A stretch of DNA of 64,000 nucleotides from assembly GCA_032719365.1 (NCBI GenBank), contig CM064863.1, forward strand, positions 25,491,137 through 25,555,136, in the 5' to 3' direction. This DNA is from Prinsepia uniflora (taxonomy: Eukaryota; Streptophyta; Magnoliopsida; Rosales; Rosaceae). Positions 24,708 to 35,845 of the stretch are shown piece by piece. The notes beneath the pieces were generated by a model. The model ran no database searches. It saw only the letters and a program-made list of their open reading frames with translations, and was not told the DNA's origin. Positions within the stretch are counted from its first letter, which is position 1. The number at the start of each line of letters is the position of its first letter. The position numbers were made by a program, and so were the translations under genes.

Positions 24708-25240
24708 TGTCAGGACCTGACCCTCCTCTGTCAGGTCCCGACTCATCTAGCATAATATTGTTCGCTTTGGGCCCAGAACTCACGGTTTTGTTTTCAGGAG
24801 CTCACATGCAACTTCCCAGTAGGTCACCCATCCTGGGATTGCACCAGCCTCAACTCGCTTAACTTTGATGTTCCCAAGGAATCCAAAGCAGTGAGTTCCC
24901 AAACGGTCTTTTTGCTAGATAGGTGTGTGCCTACACCTTTAAGGCACACCACCATCCTCTCCCAGACCATTCCCCCCTCGCAGGAATGTGGGATTGTTCA
25001 CCGTTCCCTCCAGGATATGGGTCTTACAATCCACCCCCTTTAGGACCCAACGTCCTCGCTGGCACACTTCCTGGTCGGGGTCTGGCTCTGATACCATTCT
25101 ATCAGAACCCGACCCTCTTTTGTCAGGTCCCGACTCATTCAGCACAATATTGTCCGCTTTGGGCCCAGCTCTCACGATTTTGTTTTAGGGAGCTCAAGTG
25201 CAACTTCCCAGTAGGTGACCTACTAGGAAGGTCGGGTCCT
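24708..25240 (-). mobile_element. Cassandra element 1: 3' LTR, internal domain, truncated 5' LTR
   Basis: Read on the minus strand. The 3' LTR is 24708-25028 (321 bp) with the 5S-like segment at about 24810-24880. The internal domain is 25029-25099, only 71 bp, with the PBS complement (GGCTCTGATACCA, 25085-25097) and the polypurine complement (CCACCCCCTTTAG, 25031-25043). The 5' LTR (25100-25240) stops inside its 5S-like part, where it meets the next element head-to-head. A further truncated LTR piece is at 24586-24707. Confidence 0.8.
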
Positions 25241-25646
25241 GACAGAATGGGTGTAATCCCATGATGGGTGACCTACTGGGAAGTTACACGTGAGCTTCCG
25301 AAAACAAAACCGTGAGAGCTGGGCCCAAAGCGGACAATATTGTGCTAGATGAGTCGAGACCTGAAAGAGGAGAGTCGGATCCTGACAGAATGGTATCAGA
25401 ACCAGACCCCAACCGGGAAGTATGTCAGCGAGGACGCTGGGCTCTAAGGGGGGTGGATTGTAAGACCCGTGTCTTGTAGGGAACGTCGAACAATCTCACA
25501 TTCCTGCGAGGAGGGAATGGTCTGGGAGAAGATGGTGGTGTGCCTTAAAGGTGTAGGCACACACCTATCTAGCATAAGACCTTTTGGGAGCTCACTGGCT
25601 TTGGATTCCTTAGGAACTCCATAGTTAAGCGAGTTGAGGCTGGTGC
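25241..25646 (+). mobile_element. Cassandra element 2: truncated 5' LTR, internal domain, partial 3' LTR
   Basis: Read on +. The 5' LTR remnant is 25241-25387, starting in the 5S-like segment. The PBS TGGTATCAGAACC follows, then a 71-bp internal domain (25388-25458) with polypurine AAGGGGGGTGG, the same size as in element 1. The 3' LTR begins TGTAAGACCC at 25459 and stops at about 25646 within the 5S-like segment, where the sequence flips to a minus-strand LTR at 25650. Confidence 0.8.
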
Positions 25647-25649
25647 TTC

Positions 25650-28600
25650 TGTCAGGACCCGACCCTCCTCTGTCAAGTCCCGACTCATCTAGCACGATAT
25701 TGTCCGCTTTGGGCCTCCTTGCCCTTACCCTCACGGTTTTGTTTTTGGGAGCTCACGGTGCAACTTCCCAGGGGGGTCACCCATCTTGGGATTGCACCAG
25801 TGTCAGGACCCCTCCCAAATATCGCCTCGATACCCGGGACGAACCCTGCTCCCGTCTGACAATCACACTCAAAGTACCAAAATAACCTTAACACCACTAT
25901 AAGCATAACTATCAGACGAAGGAGTAAATATAATACAACTGTAAGTTAGAGCATAGTTCTACAAAATGGGCACAAAATCCTACTATGCTAGTCTCGCAAC
26001 GGAAGAACGTCGTAAGCTCTATGTCTCGATTCCTGCCTCAACGTTCACCCCAACGCTATCACCACGACCTAGAGGGAAAATTTAAAACCAGAAAGTGTGA
26101 GTGGACTAGAATAAATAAAAGTTTCAAAAGCAGTTGATCATCAAATCAGAGTTAAGGAAAAATAAAAAGAATAATATTTGTTCCCTCCGTTTTGAAAACA
26201 TGCATGCCCAACGAAGTATCAGAAAACCGCAACATAAGACAGTATAGCAAGATCATATCATAAAACCAAATCCATAAATATCTAAGTCTGATCAAACCTT
26301 CTGGGTCTATCCGAGTCTTTAAACTCAACCAGGCCTTAAATGTAATCCGAGTCTTTAAACTCCCGAGTCTTTAAACTCAATCCGGGCCCGTCCCCCATCC
26401 ATCAGAACATCCGGGTCTTTAAACCCATATCCAGATCCAACAAATCCAATCCAAATTCAATGCAAAACCATTTCATAGCCAAACTCGAATTCGAAATCCC
26501 TGGTTCGAAGCCCTTCCGGCGTTCAGAACCGTCATTCCGACCCCAAATCCGGAAATCCACTTTTTACACCAAAACCCGCGATTATCCAAAAATTATGTTT
26601 CATAATCCATTTATCATCATCAGAAAATAATTATAAATTGAAATCCCTAAGTATGGCATCAAAATCCGAAATCCAGTTTTTTCCTCGAAAAACGTGCGAA
26701 AATCCGAAAATGCCTCGAAAAATGTGCAAACACATCAACCACATGTAATCACCATCAAAAAGCATAAAGACCATAGTTAATAGCATAAAACATAAATAAA
26801 ATAGTTATGCATGCTCGTAAGGAAAGAAAGAGTCCACTCACGAATCTGAACGAGTCAATCGCGCTCCGTGCGCTCCTCGACCGTCTCAGGCGTCTCCCGT
26901 CCTGTCAATATGCACCATATAGGGTCATAAATACATCAAGGATACTAACCCTAATTTCCTCAATTTTTCGGGAATTTATTCATATTTTAATCTTAGACCC
27001 TAAACCGTCAGGATTCCCGAACTATCTCATAACTTTGTCCGATTAACCCGAAAATCACACCAATGGATTCCTTAGGACATTTAGAACCAAAACCATGTTG
27101 GAAGTTTGGCCAGAATCATCCCCACGCGCCTCCACGCACCGCCCAAAGTGGATGTGTGTGGGCCTCACGCGCCTGCTACAATGTTTCTTCAACCTCGAGT
27201 CACCCGGTTCAACACAGTTGAACCGGCGTGACCGGTTCTCTGCAATTCCTCCACCATTTCCGTCCAATCCAATCCCAGAAGCTTCGTCCAATCCTTAGCA
27301 ATCTAACCCCGTCCTAACATCGAAGAATCACGGCCTAAAACTTCACGATTTCTCCCTCGAAAAACATAACCCGTGGCCCCTGTTTTGGCCGCCGGCCACC
27401 CAGGTCCTCCCCCGGCACGACACCACATTCAAACGACTCTTGGGACTTCCAGGAGTCTCACCCTGACCTCCAAATCACTCGAATCTAGCCCTAAGTCCAC
27501 GACTATTGAAAACAAAATCACGGGAAAAACAGGGGATTCGATGCTTACCTTCGGTTCTGTCTCCGCCGTGTGCACCGCCGCGTGCCACGGTGCTCGTTGA
27601 GTCCCCTGCAGTCTCCTGAGCCTCCTACTGCCTTGGTTTGAGCCACCACACGGCACAACCACCGCCACAGTCCACCGTCTCTCTGTTTTCTCAGAAATTC
27701 CAGCCGTCCACCGTCGTGCCTCCGTGCACGGTTCCAGTCCAAAACACGATTAACAACTCACCCTCGTCTCTCTATCACTCTCTCAATTCACCAAACACTC
27801 ACCCACACACTGAATCGATCACAACCTCTCCCTCTCTTCCTCTCTATTTTCTGGTTCTCACAGCCAAACACACGGTTCAAAATCACACAAAATGTGGCCG
27901 TGTGTATTGGAGATCAACCTAGAACCATCCAACCATCCCCACGTGTCCACATTCCCCTGGTCTAGCACAAAATATCCCAATCCACTATTGCCACTTGTTC
28001 TGATCTGATTGGGCTGAGGAGAAAAAGACCAAATTGCCCCTAGTTATAAAAATTACCTTTTTACCCTCACACATTCCAGACCCGTAACTAGGTCGTCCGA
28101 CGTCTGATGACAGCGTGCCGCCTGTCGTTGTACTCAGGATGTCGAGACCTATCTAACGGTCCTCGGTCTACGTGAAAATCATCAGTCCACTAAAAAGTCA
28201 ACATTTTCCTCAATTAGTCAAAATTACGGTAACGCCCTCAATCTTCCGAATGTCATAACTTTTTCTCTGATTGTCCGAATCGGACATGCCACCTGTCTAC
28301 GGACTCGTGACGTCCTAAACTACGTCATGGTCACTGGTCAACACTCATCCAACCGGTCAATCAAAAAGTCAACTTTTGACGCACTATTCACAAGGGCAAA
28401 ATCGTCCTTTTATACAAATATTTACAAAAATTACATTTATACCCTTCCCGAAGGTACGGGTTGTTACAACCAGCCTCAACTCGCTTAACTTTGGAGTTCC
28501 CAAGGAATCCAAAGCCAGTGAGCTCCCAAAAGGCCTTGTGCTAGATAGGTGTGTGCCTACACCTTTAAGGCACACCACCATCCTCTCCCAGACCATTCCC

Positions 28601-28654
28601 CTCTCGCAGGAATGTGGGATTGTTCACCGTTCCCTCCAGGAAACGGGTCTTACA
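25650..28654 (-). mobile_element. Cassandra LTR interrupted by a solo LTR, plus an adjoining partial copy
   Basis: A complete minus-strand Cassandra LTR is present as 25650-25800 plus 28474-28654, about 332 bp in all. The large solo LTR at 25801-28468 splits it inside the 5S-like segment, duplicating ACCAG. A second minus-strand copy, lacking its distal half, follows directly at 28655-28859 and ends TGTAAGATCC (minus). No internal domain lies between these two LTRs. Confidence 0.8.
25801..28468 (-). mobile_element. Solo LTR with TSD ACCAG
   Basis: On the minus strand it starts TGTAACAACCCGTACC (28468) and ends at 25801. Perfect ACCAG duplications flank it (25796-25800 and 28469-28473). It is 2,668 bp, with no PBS, PPT or coding part. 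A run of 'gagtctttaaactc'-type words (26300-26430) replaces the GGCCC minisatellite found in other LTRs, so it is a separate subfamily; the solo LTR at 30070 shares this motif. Confidence 0.9.
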
Positions 28655-30069
28655 TCACCCATCATGGAATTGCACCAGCCTCAACTCGCTTAACTTTGGA
28701 GTTCCAACCGAACCCAAAGCCATTGAGCTCCCAAAAGGCCTCTTGCTAGATAGGTGTGTGCCTACACCTTTAAGGCACACCACCATTCCCCTCCCAGACC
28801 ATTCCCCCTCGCAGGAATGTGGGATCGTTCACCGTTCCCTCCAGGACACGGATCTTACACAATCATCATCATAGAAATCACATATATAAAATATATAAAA
28901 CAATTATGCATGCATCACAGTTTAGAAAATAATGTCCACTCACAGACCGTCCTAGTTGCCACCTTGATATGCGTGTCATAAATCTCCCCGGCTAAATCAC
29001 CATCTTCGGAACTTCCGGACCTATCCAAATCACACCCTAAGGTCACTAACTACCTCAAATAGGCTAACATTGAATCCCCCAATTTTTTGGGATTTTTAAA
29101 CGTATTTAAAATAGACCCTAAATCTTCGGGCACTCAAAACTACCCTGAAACGGAGTCTGATCGACCCGAAACTTGTCCCAAAATGTTCATTACATCGAAA
29201 TGATAAAATTACATGCTGATCGTGCCTCGAAACTAGGTCACACACGCCCCTCACGCGCCACCCAAAGGTGCTGCGCGTGAAAGCCACGCGCCGAAACAGT
29301 GTCACCCCTAACCTTGGGTGAACTCGGATCACTGGTTATTCCCGGTTCTCCCAACTCCGACCACCATTCTCGACGGGGTTTCTTCCTGCACCATCGTCTC
29401 ATCCATCCCCATCAATCAATGGTTTCAAAATCGAGAAAAGTGATCGAGATCATACCTGTTCATGGAGGAACAGAGACCAGTCACCTGCAACTGCCCCTCC
29501 CCGTCGACTCTGGCCACCATAGTCCTTGAAATCGGTCCCAATAAACTCGTCTGAGTCCTAGGAACACGGCCATGTCCACCAAGTCGATCCATAAGCCCTA
29601 AAACCTAGCTTTCAATTTTTGAACCAAAACCCCACCGTGTCGGGTTGCTAGCCACCATACACCTCTATTCCATTATCAGCGTTAGATGAGGATATAAGGG
29701 GTTAGTGTTTGGGGGTTCACAGCTTAGAAGAAAAACAATGAAAAAGATGAAGATAATTGCACGGGAGAGAAGAGAGGGATGAGGATGGAAAATAATAAAA
29801 TAATATAAAAATAATATTTTAATACATCAGATTCACAATTTAGGGGAGATGGCCAAAGGGATGAGTGGCACTTGTCACTCATCCAAGGGCCCCACATAAT
29901 AAATCAGCCAATCAGATTTAACTATTATTTAATGCAAATCTCGAGACGTTAAATTTCCGATTTCGATCCCGTGACCATAACTTCTCCGTTCCCTATTTCG
30001 ACGTGCCACCTGTCTACGGACTCGTAACGTCCTGATCCACGTCACGGTCATCGGTCCTCGTATGTTTGA

Positions 30070-31664
30070 TGTAATGACCCGCCCCGAATTTCAAGATTAG
30101 ATTCGTAATTAATGACGGATTAGTGACATTTCTCGCTGATTAGTTGAGTACCCGAATCATATCGAAATGATGTTTGATCGACTCGAAACCAGTCCCAAAA
30201 TGTTCATTACATCGAATACTTAAAAACACGTGGTGAATACTTTCCCAGAAACAGTGCCACGCGACCTCAAGCGCCATCCAAAGAGGCTACGCGTAGGCCA
30301 CACGCACCAGCACAGGTCATCCCTGTCCTCCAGCGAACCCAGTCCAGTTTGGTCTACTGGTTCCCGGTCCAGCCGAACTAGCGAGACCGGTTCACCACCA
30401 CTTCTCACTCATTCCAACTCCGTTTTTCATCCTTCCAAGGTCTATAGGTTCGTCTCATCATTATTTATCAATCTACAATGTCAAAACACAAAATTAGGAA
30501 CTAGAAATTACTTTCCAAGTTGAAGGATAAACCGACCATTTCTTCCGTCGTGTTTACACGATCCCGGCCACCTCCGACCTTGATTCCAAGCTTAAAAGTT
30601 TCCTTACAACCTCCATAACAAGTTTCAATCCATTAATTCGAGCAGCCATCACGAAATCACGACTCACCATTTTTGAATTCCAAAACGTACCTATAAAAGT
30701 GACTTCATGTGTGAGGCCCAATTCCTAAAGCTTCGGATTTCGGTTTTCGTGCGATTTATGGATTTGAATTCGGAATTTCAAATGATGATTTCGGATTTGA
30801 TTTTGGAATTTGGTTTTCGATGGATTTCTGGATTTCCTATGGTTTTTCACATGGTTTTGGGTTTAAAGACCCGTTGCTATTACTGGATCTGGTTCTGGGT
30901 TTAAAGACCCGGTTGATTAATGACGGGGGAGGGCCCTTGATTGATATGTTTTGAGTTTAAAGACTCGTGAGTGTAAAGACTCGGTTATTGTGATATCCCC
31001 GAGGCCTATTGTTTGTGTTTTGAGTTTAAAGACTCGTTGATATCCCGAGAAGGCCTGATATATATGTTTTGAGTTTAAAGACTCGGTGATATGAGATCCA
31101 GCAGATTGATTGACGTGTGAGTTACTGTTGCTTTTCAAATGGATTTCAGATGTTTTGGGCCGTGACCCAGATGTTTTGGACTCTATAGATTTTAGGGCTG
31201 AGTTCCTGTACTTGGATTTGATTTAAGGTTAGCCTAGTGATTTGAGAAAAGAAAATGATTCCTGGTGTTCATAAACAGTTTTCTTATGTTGAACATGAAC
31301 TGGTTTACGAATGCATGCATTGGTTTTACGTGGAGGGTATAAATGTCTTTTCTTATAAATGTTTTCTGAACTTATTATTTATTTTTGTCCTCTCACAGTC
31401 TTTTATGTTTTTTGATACCCTCCAGGTTATTGATGCGATGCAAGCTGTTGTTAGTGAGACAGAGACATCACACACGTGATCCACAGTGATTCTATGCACT
31501 CTAGGAAATCAGACGTTGATTTTGGTATGTTGACTTGGGTATCCCTTGTCTGGATTACGTGTTCCATGGGGGTTAGACAGGTGTTTAGCCTTCGTGTCGC
31601 ACGTGGGTCAAACGGGAGCATGACTTATCCCTTAATCCCGGAAGATTAGGTGTGGGTCGTGTCA
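30070..31664 (+). mobile_element. Solo LTR with TSD TTTGA and an internal inversion
   Basis: It starts TGTAATGACCCGCCCC, ends GGTGTGGGTCGTGTCA, and is flanked by TTTGA (30065-30069 and 31665-31669). At 1,595 bp it is short for the family. From about 30151 to 30705 the sequence runs in the opposite orientation: the TTCATTACATCG segment and the following GCGC-rich and CCGG-rich parts appear as reverse complements. The + order resumes near 30710, with GAGTTTAAAGACTC repeats and the usual distal end. Confidence 0.8.
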
Positions 31665-31969
31665 TTTGACTCCACGGGTCAAAAGTTATTTTGCCCAAAT
31701 CTAGGGGCAAAACGGTCATTTTACACTGTCCGTCTGAATTCTCTCAACTAATACCCGATTAGTCATTCTAAATTCATAATTAATTAATATTTAATCCTGG
31801 TATTCGAGACGGATCGTTACATACACCCACCTTGGCACTAAGTGGCTCTCAGTCGGTCTGAGGACATCTCCCAGACCGGTCTGTCACCTCATCGTGCGAG
31901 AGTCTGCACAAGTTGACCATTAACTCACCTCTCCCTCGGCATCCATCATCCGCCAAGGGCTTGGGGGAC

Positions 31970-34830
31970 TGGGATAGTGTACATCTACACGGGCCAATAG
32001 GTACTGACATGACCCGTCCCAAATGGATTTTGATAACCATGTTCGGTCTTGCTCCCATTTGACAAGTCAACTGAAGTTCCGAAAACACACTCACCACTTA
32101 CTAGACAAGGGATAGTCACACTGATTTCCATGCATACCTCCGTTTCTCGATCATCCTCGATCTTCGTGCCACGCCCTGAAGGGTTATCAAAAACATAAAA
32201 GGTGTGAGTAGAAAAAAATAATATTGTTTGAAAATACATTTGAAAATGAACTATTTACCCTCAAGTTACAAAACATATGAACAACCAGCTCTCAAGCTAA
32301 ATTACATGAAAACCATCTAGACATAACCATCAACATCAAACCAGTAACAAAGACCATCAACAACATTACTCATCACCAATACTCAAATATCAAGCACAAT
32401 AATCAAACAACACTACTCACAAGTGCATAAACATCAATCTCAATAACACTGTATCACATCAGCACAACTCACAAGTGCATAGATATTAAGTCACAACATC
32501 ACTACATCAGTACTACTCACAAGTGCACAATCAATCACATAATCACATGGACACTACGCGTAGGCAACCAACAAGCCACATTCTTGGGATCAGACACATC
32601 TGGGCTTAACTCCGGGATCAGTTACATCTGGGCGGACACATCCTAGGATTAGGCGCATCCGAGCTGTACATCCAGGCTTAATCGCATCCGAGAAAATAGA
32701 AGACCATGTAAAAAAAACTCACAAAGCCAGACACTAGGATTTCACAAGGTTCTTAATTCAAAATCAAGTCAAACCATTTCCAAACAGGGTCTCAAGCCCG
32801 AAATATCATTCCCAACAGGGTCTCAAGCCCGAAATCATGGAAAACATTTACTATGTATGCATAAAGTTTTATAAAACAAACGTCCACTCACACATTGTCC
32901 ACGTGATCCGAATCCGAGCTGTCCGCTCCTTCGTATATTCCAAGAATTGCCAATCTTGTCAAAAAAACCATTACCAATTTTCACTACTATCCCAAGTAAC
33001 CTTACAATACAATCCCATAATTTCCCAGGATTAAATAGTATTGAAAGCGTACACATACACTTCGGACGCACAAAACTATATCGAAACGGTGTCCGATCAA
33101 CTTGAAACCTACGCCATTAGGTCCATAACGTCAAAAACTATAAAAAGTGTGTTGAACACATTTTCAGAACAGTTGCTACGCACCCCCACGTGCGGCCTGA
33201 AGTGCCTGGGCGTGAGACCACGTGCCAAGCAACAGTATTCACTGTTCATCTTCGTCTAGACCTGTTTCTCTGTAAATGGGTCACCCGACCCGGGTTTCGA
33301 CCCGACTTTAAACCCGGCTAATTTCAACCAATTTCTCAAACCCAATTCATTAAAAAATATTCTAGGACTCTAACAAAAAAAATTACGAGTTCAATTTAAC
33401 GATTCCTTACCTCAAATTGTTTAATTTCACTTCGAAAATTCGAAGATTGTCGCGGGTCCGTTCTAGGTAAAAAAACTAGGCGATTCTCTTCGGTTTTGGT
33501 CTGGTTTCACTCATAAGGAACTCAGGAAGCTCATTCTAAGTTTGGTTCCAACAATCATAGTCCAGAAATTAAAACTCGAATTTTGGACAATTTGAAGGTT
33601 TCTAGGTTTAAGTTCTTCTGGTTTTTCTATGTCTTTCCTCTCTTTTTCTTTCTCTTTCCTTCAAGTTTTTTCACTTTATTTCCTTCCTTTCTCTTCGTTT
33701 CAGTCCTCTGTGTTTCTCTGTTCATCCTCTCAAGTTTTTGGGTTGAGACTAATTAGTTTGGTTTTGTTCGAACAAGAATTCCACACACGGTTGTTCAAAC
33801 CCCCCAACACACATGACTCATCAAAACAGTGCCACTCATCCAGCCTTTATGGTGACATCTATCACCAATCCACAACACCTCTGATGACTCACCCAAACTC
33901 ACCGAGAAGACTATTTTGCCCATTTGTTGCATAAATTACCAAAATGCCCTTGTCCTTCTTAGATACGTAACTAATTCATCCGAACTCCGATTTTGACGTG
34001 CTGCCTGTCTACAGACTCAAGACTCCAAGACCTACACAACGATCTTCACTGAAATTCTAAATAGTACCCCCAAACAAAAATTCAACATTTGACCACTTAA
34101 ACCACGAGTAAAATCATCATTTCCCTTTCAAATTCTCAAATTTACCTTTTCCGAATTTCTGGGTCGTCACAGGTACAATACAAGCCCTCAATCGGGGAAA
34201 TCCACCTCATTCAACGATTTGGGGAACTTCTTTTCATACATAAACTGGTCGGCCTAATTAAAGGCCGAAATGGCCTGCCTTAGCAATCAAAACGTACCAA
34301 GCTCAAGTTAGCCAATGCTAACTGACTGTATCTGATCGGCCAGCCCTTAAGTACCTCGCTGATCATGCTAACAAGATCAGGACGGCCTAGGATGATCGTA
34401 TTTGATTGGCCAACCCGTAGAACGACCTAGCCACTAATCGGTCTCCTTGCAACCAGCTACAGGCCGACAAAATCTGGTCGGTCGGGCCCACTGACAAGTC
34501 ATAAATGTTGCCCAAGACCACCTTAGGACACCTGTCAACTCCTAAAGGTCACAAAATTTATCCCACATGGACAAACACCAACAAACACATTCAATACTAC
34601 TATAAATACAAAGGCATCCTTTTCAAAAGGTAATGACAATCTTACCCTCACGCTGCCGAAACTACTACATTATCATTCCTACTTAACCTTACTTAAACAT
34701 CAGACACTGTTAGGTCGGCACCACACTGGTGTCCTTTTGCTCTTACCCTCTTCCTACGCAGATCTTTCTACCCCGAGAGAAGCAGCAAAGGTGTTCGGCG
34801 AGACAAATCTAAGTTGACCTATTTCTTGCA
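31970..34830 (+). mobile_element. Tat-like LTR split by a solo LTR
   Basis: A PPT-like GCTTGGGGGAC (31959-31969) precedes TGGGATAGTGTACATC, and the LTR ends CTATTTCTTGCA at 34830. Removing the solo LTR and one TSD copy (32005-34176) leaves about 690 bp. The distal part (34487-34830) matches 22439-22791. A TATA-like ACTATAAATAC is near 34600, with TTACTTAAACATCAGACACTG downstream. The 110-bp repeat copy just upstream fits the usual place of tandem arrays before a Tat 3' LTR. Confidence 0.6.
32005..34171 (-). mobile_element. Solo LTR with TSD GGTAC
   Basis: On the minus strand it starts TGTGACGACCCAGAAATTCG (34171) and ends TTTGGGACGGGTCATGTCA (32005). Perfect GGTAC duplications flank it (32000-32004 and 34172-34176). 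It is 2,167 bp. It inserted near the start of a Tat-like LTR. No coding or PBS sequence was seen. Confidence 0.9.
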
Positions 34831-35845
34831 TTAACACATTATATGTGGAATACAAGTGTATTTTATTACATTTTCCTTTCTTTTTAGTTTCCCGTGAATC
34901 CAATCAAACCGAAAAAAAATTCTAGATCATGTTATTATTCCTGACATTCACAATTATATTCTTAATAGAATCAGTATCTATCCATATGCTATCATAAAAT
35001 ATTTTTGAATAATACATCTCTTTTTACAAAAATAAAATAAAAACCTCGCGTAAATTCCTTTATTTCAAATATATAGAAAATAATTTTATTTTTATAATTT
35101 ATGTATTTTTAGATAGATAGATAATTATTTTTATAAAAACATAAATTAGTGGAAAGTAGGGGTCAACCATTGAAATGTTGAATTAATGTTGTGCGAGCAT
35201 TATTTATATTCGATTAAACTAATTTAAAATATTAAGTGAAAGACATATATATAAAAGAAAATGGCTTCACCAAATCATCATCTTTCGTTAATAATGAAAC
35301 AGATATTTACTGCCCACTGCCACCCTAATCATATGATGCACACCCGCATTAATCTTGGTTGATAAAAAAATATTCTTTCAGCACTTGTTCAGGTTTGAGT
35401 GAATTTATTTTTAAAAATAATTATAATTATTAGTTTCTAAAACAAGGCATATTTAAGGATAAAATAACTATCAACTTCCTCGATTAAAATGCTATTTTAA
35501 TTTTCTAATTTGCTAAATTGTTTCCTTTTTAGAAATTTTATTAATTAAGAGTATATTCATCCAATGTTTTAATGGAACCGTCACACCAACTCACCCCACC
35601 ACTGGCAATGATAATAAGGGATAATTATATATTGGTCTTTTTATTAGTCTAATTAGTTCATTGTAATAAATAAGAATAGTAAACATAGAAACACATACAT
35701 TTTTGAAGGTTTATTACTCATTTTACTCTTCAAATATGACATCAAATCTCAATTTACTTTCAAAGTGCTAAATCGTGCAAATATGTTGTCAGAACGCTCA
35801 TTCTGTTACTTTTGTTGCTCCAAACTGTTAACGCTCTATTTAGGA
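34831..35845. other. AT-rich intergenic DNA
   Basis: Low-complexity A/T-rich sequence with no ORF, repeat array or element terminus that I can recognise. It separates the Tat-like LTR from an LTR relic at 35846. Confidence 0.6.

Larger units (their letters stand above)
24586..28859. mobile_element. Cassandra TRIM cluster carrying 5S rRNA-like segments
   Basis: Six copies or pieces of a ~320-bp LTR lie in mixed orientation. Each starts TGTAAGACCC and ends near GGTCCTGACA. Each fuller copy holds a 5S rRNA-like segment with AGTTAAGCG, a GATGGGTGACC box and CTGGGAAGTT. The short internal domain has a tRNA-Met type PBS (TGGTATCAGAACC) and a polypurine tract. These are the defining traits of Cassandra TRIMs, which have no ORF and depend on other elements. 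The cluster flanks, CAATA on the left and CAATC on the right, may be a mutated TSD. Confidence 0.85.
24180..31821 (-). mobile_element. Old minus-strand LTR split by later insertions
   Basis: The LTR survives in three blocks: about 24180-24585, 28860-30069 and 31670-31821. They contain, in minus order, the family landmarks: GGGCC-type repeats, the TATGCATGCAT block (near 28905), the TCCACTCACAG word, the CATTACATCG segment (29182) and the start TGTAACGATCC (rc, ending at 31821). The first gap is the Cassandra cluster (24586-28859), the second a solo LTR (30070-31664). The distal end near 24180 is truncated, and the element sits inside the 110-bp array. Confidence 0.65.

Noticed and set aside
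24801..24900. A genuine 5S rRNA gene
   Set aside because: The 5S-like words are present but degenerate, lie inside a 321-bp LTR with PBS and PPT next to it, and recur at every Cassandra copy. This is the TRIM's 5S-like segment, not an rRNA gene.
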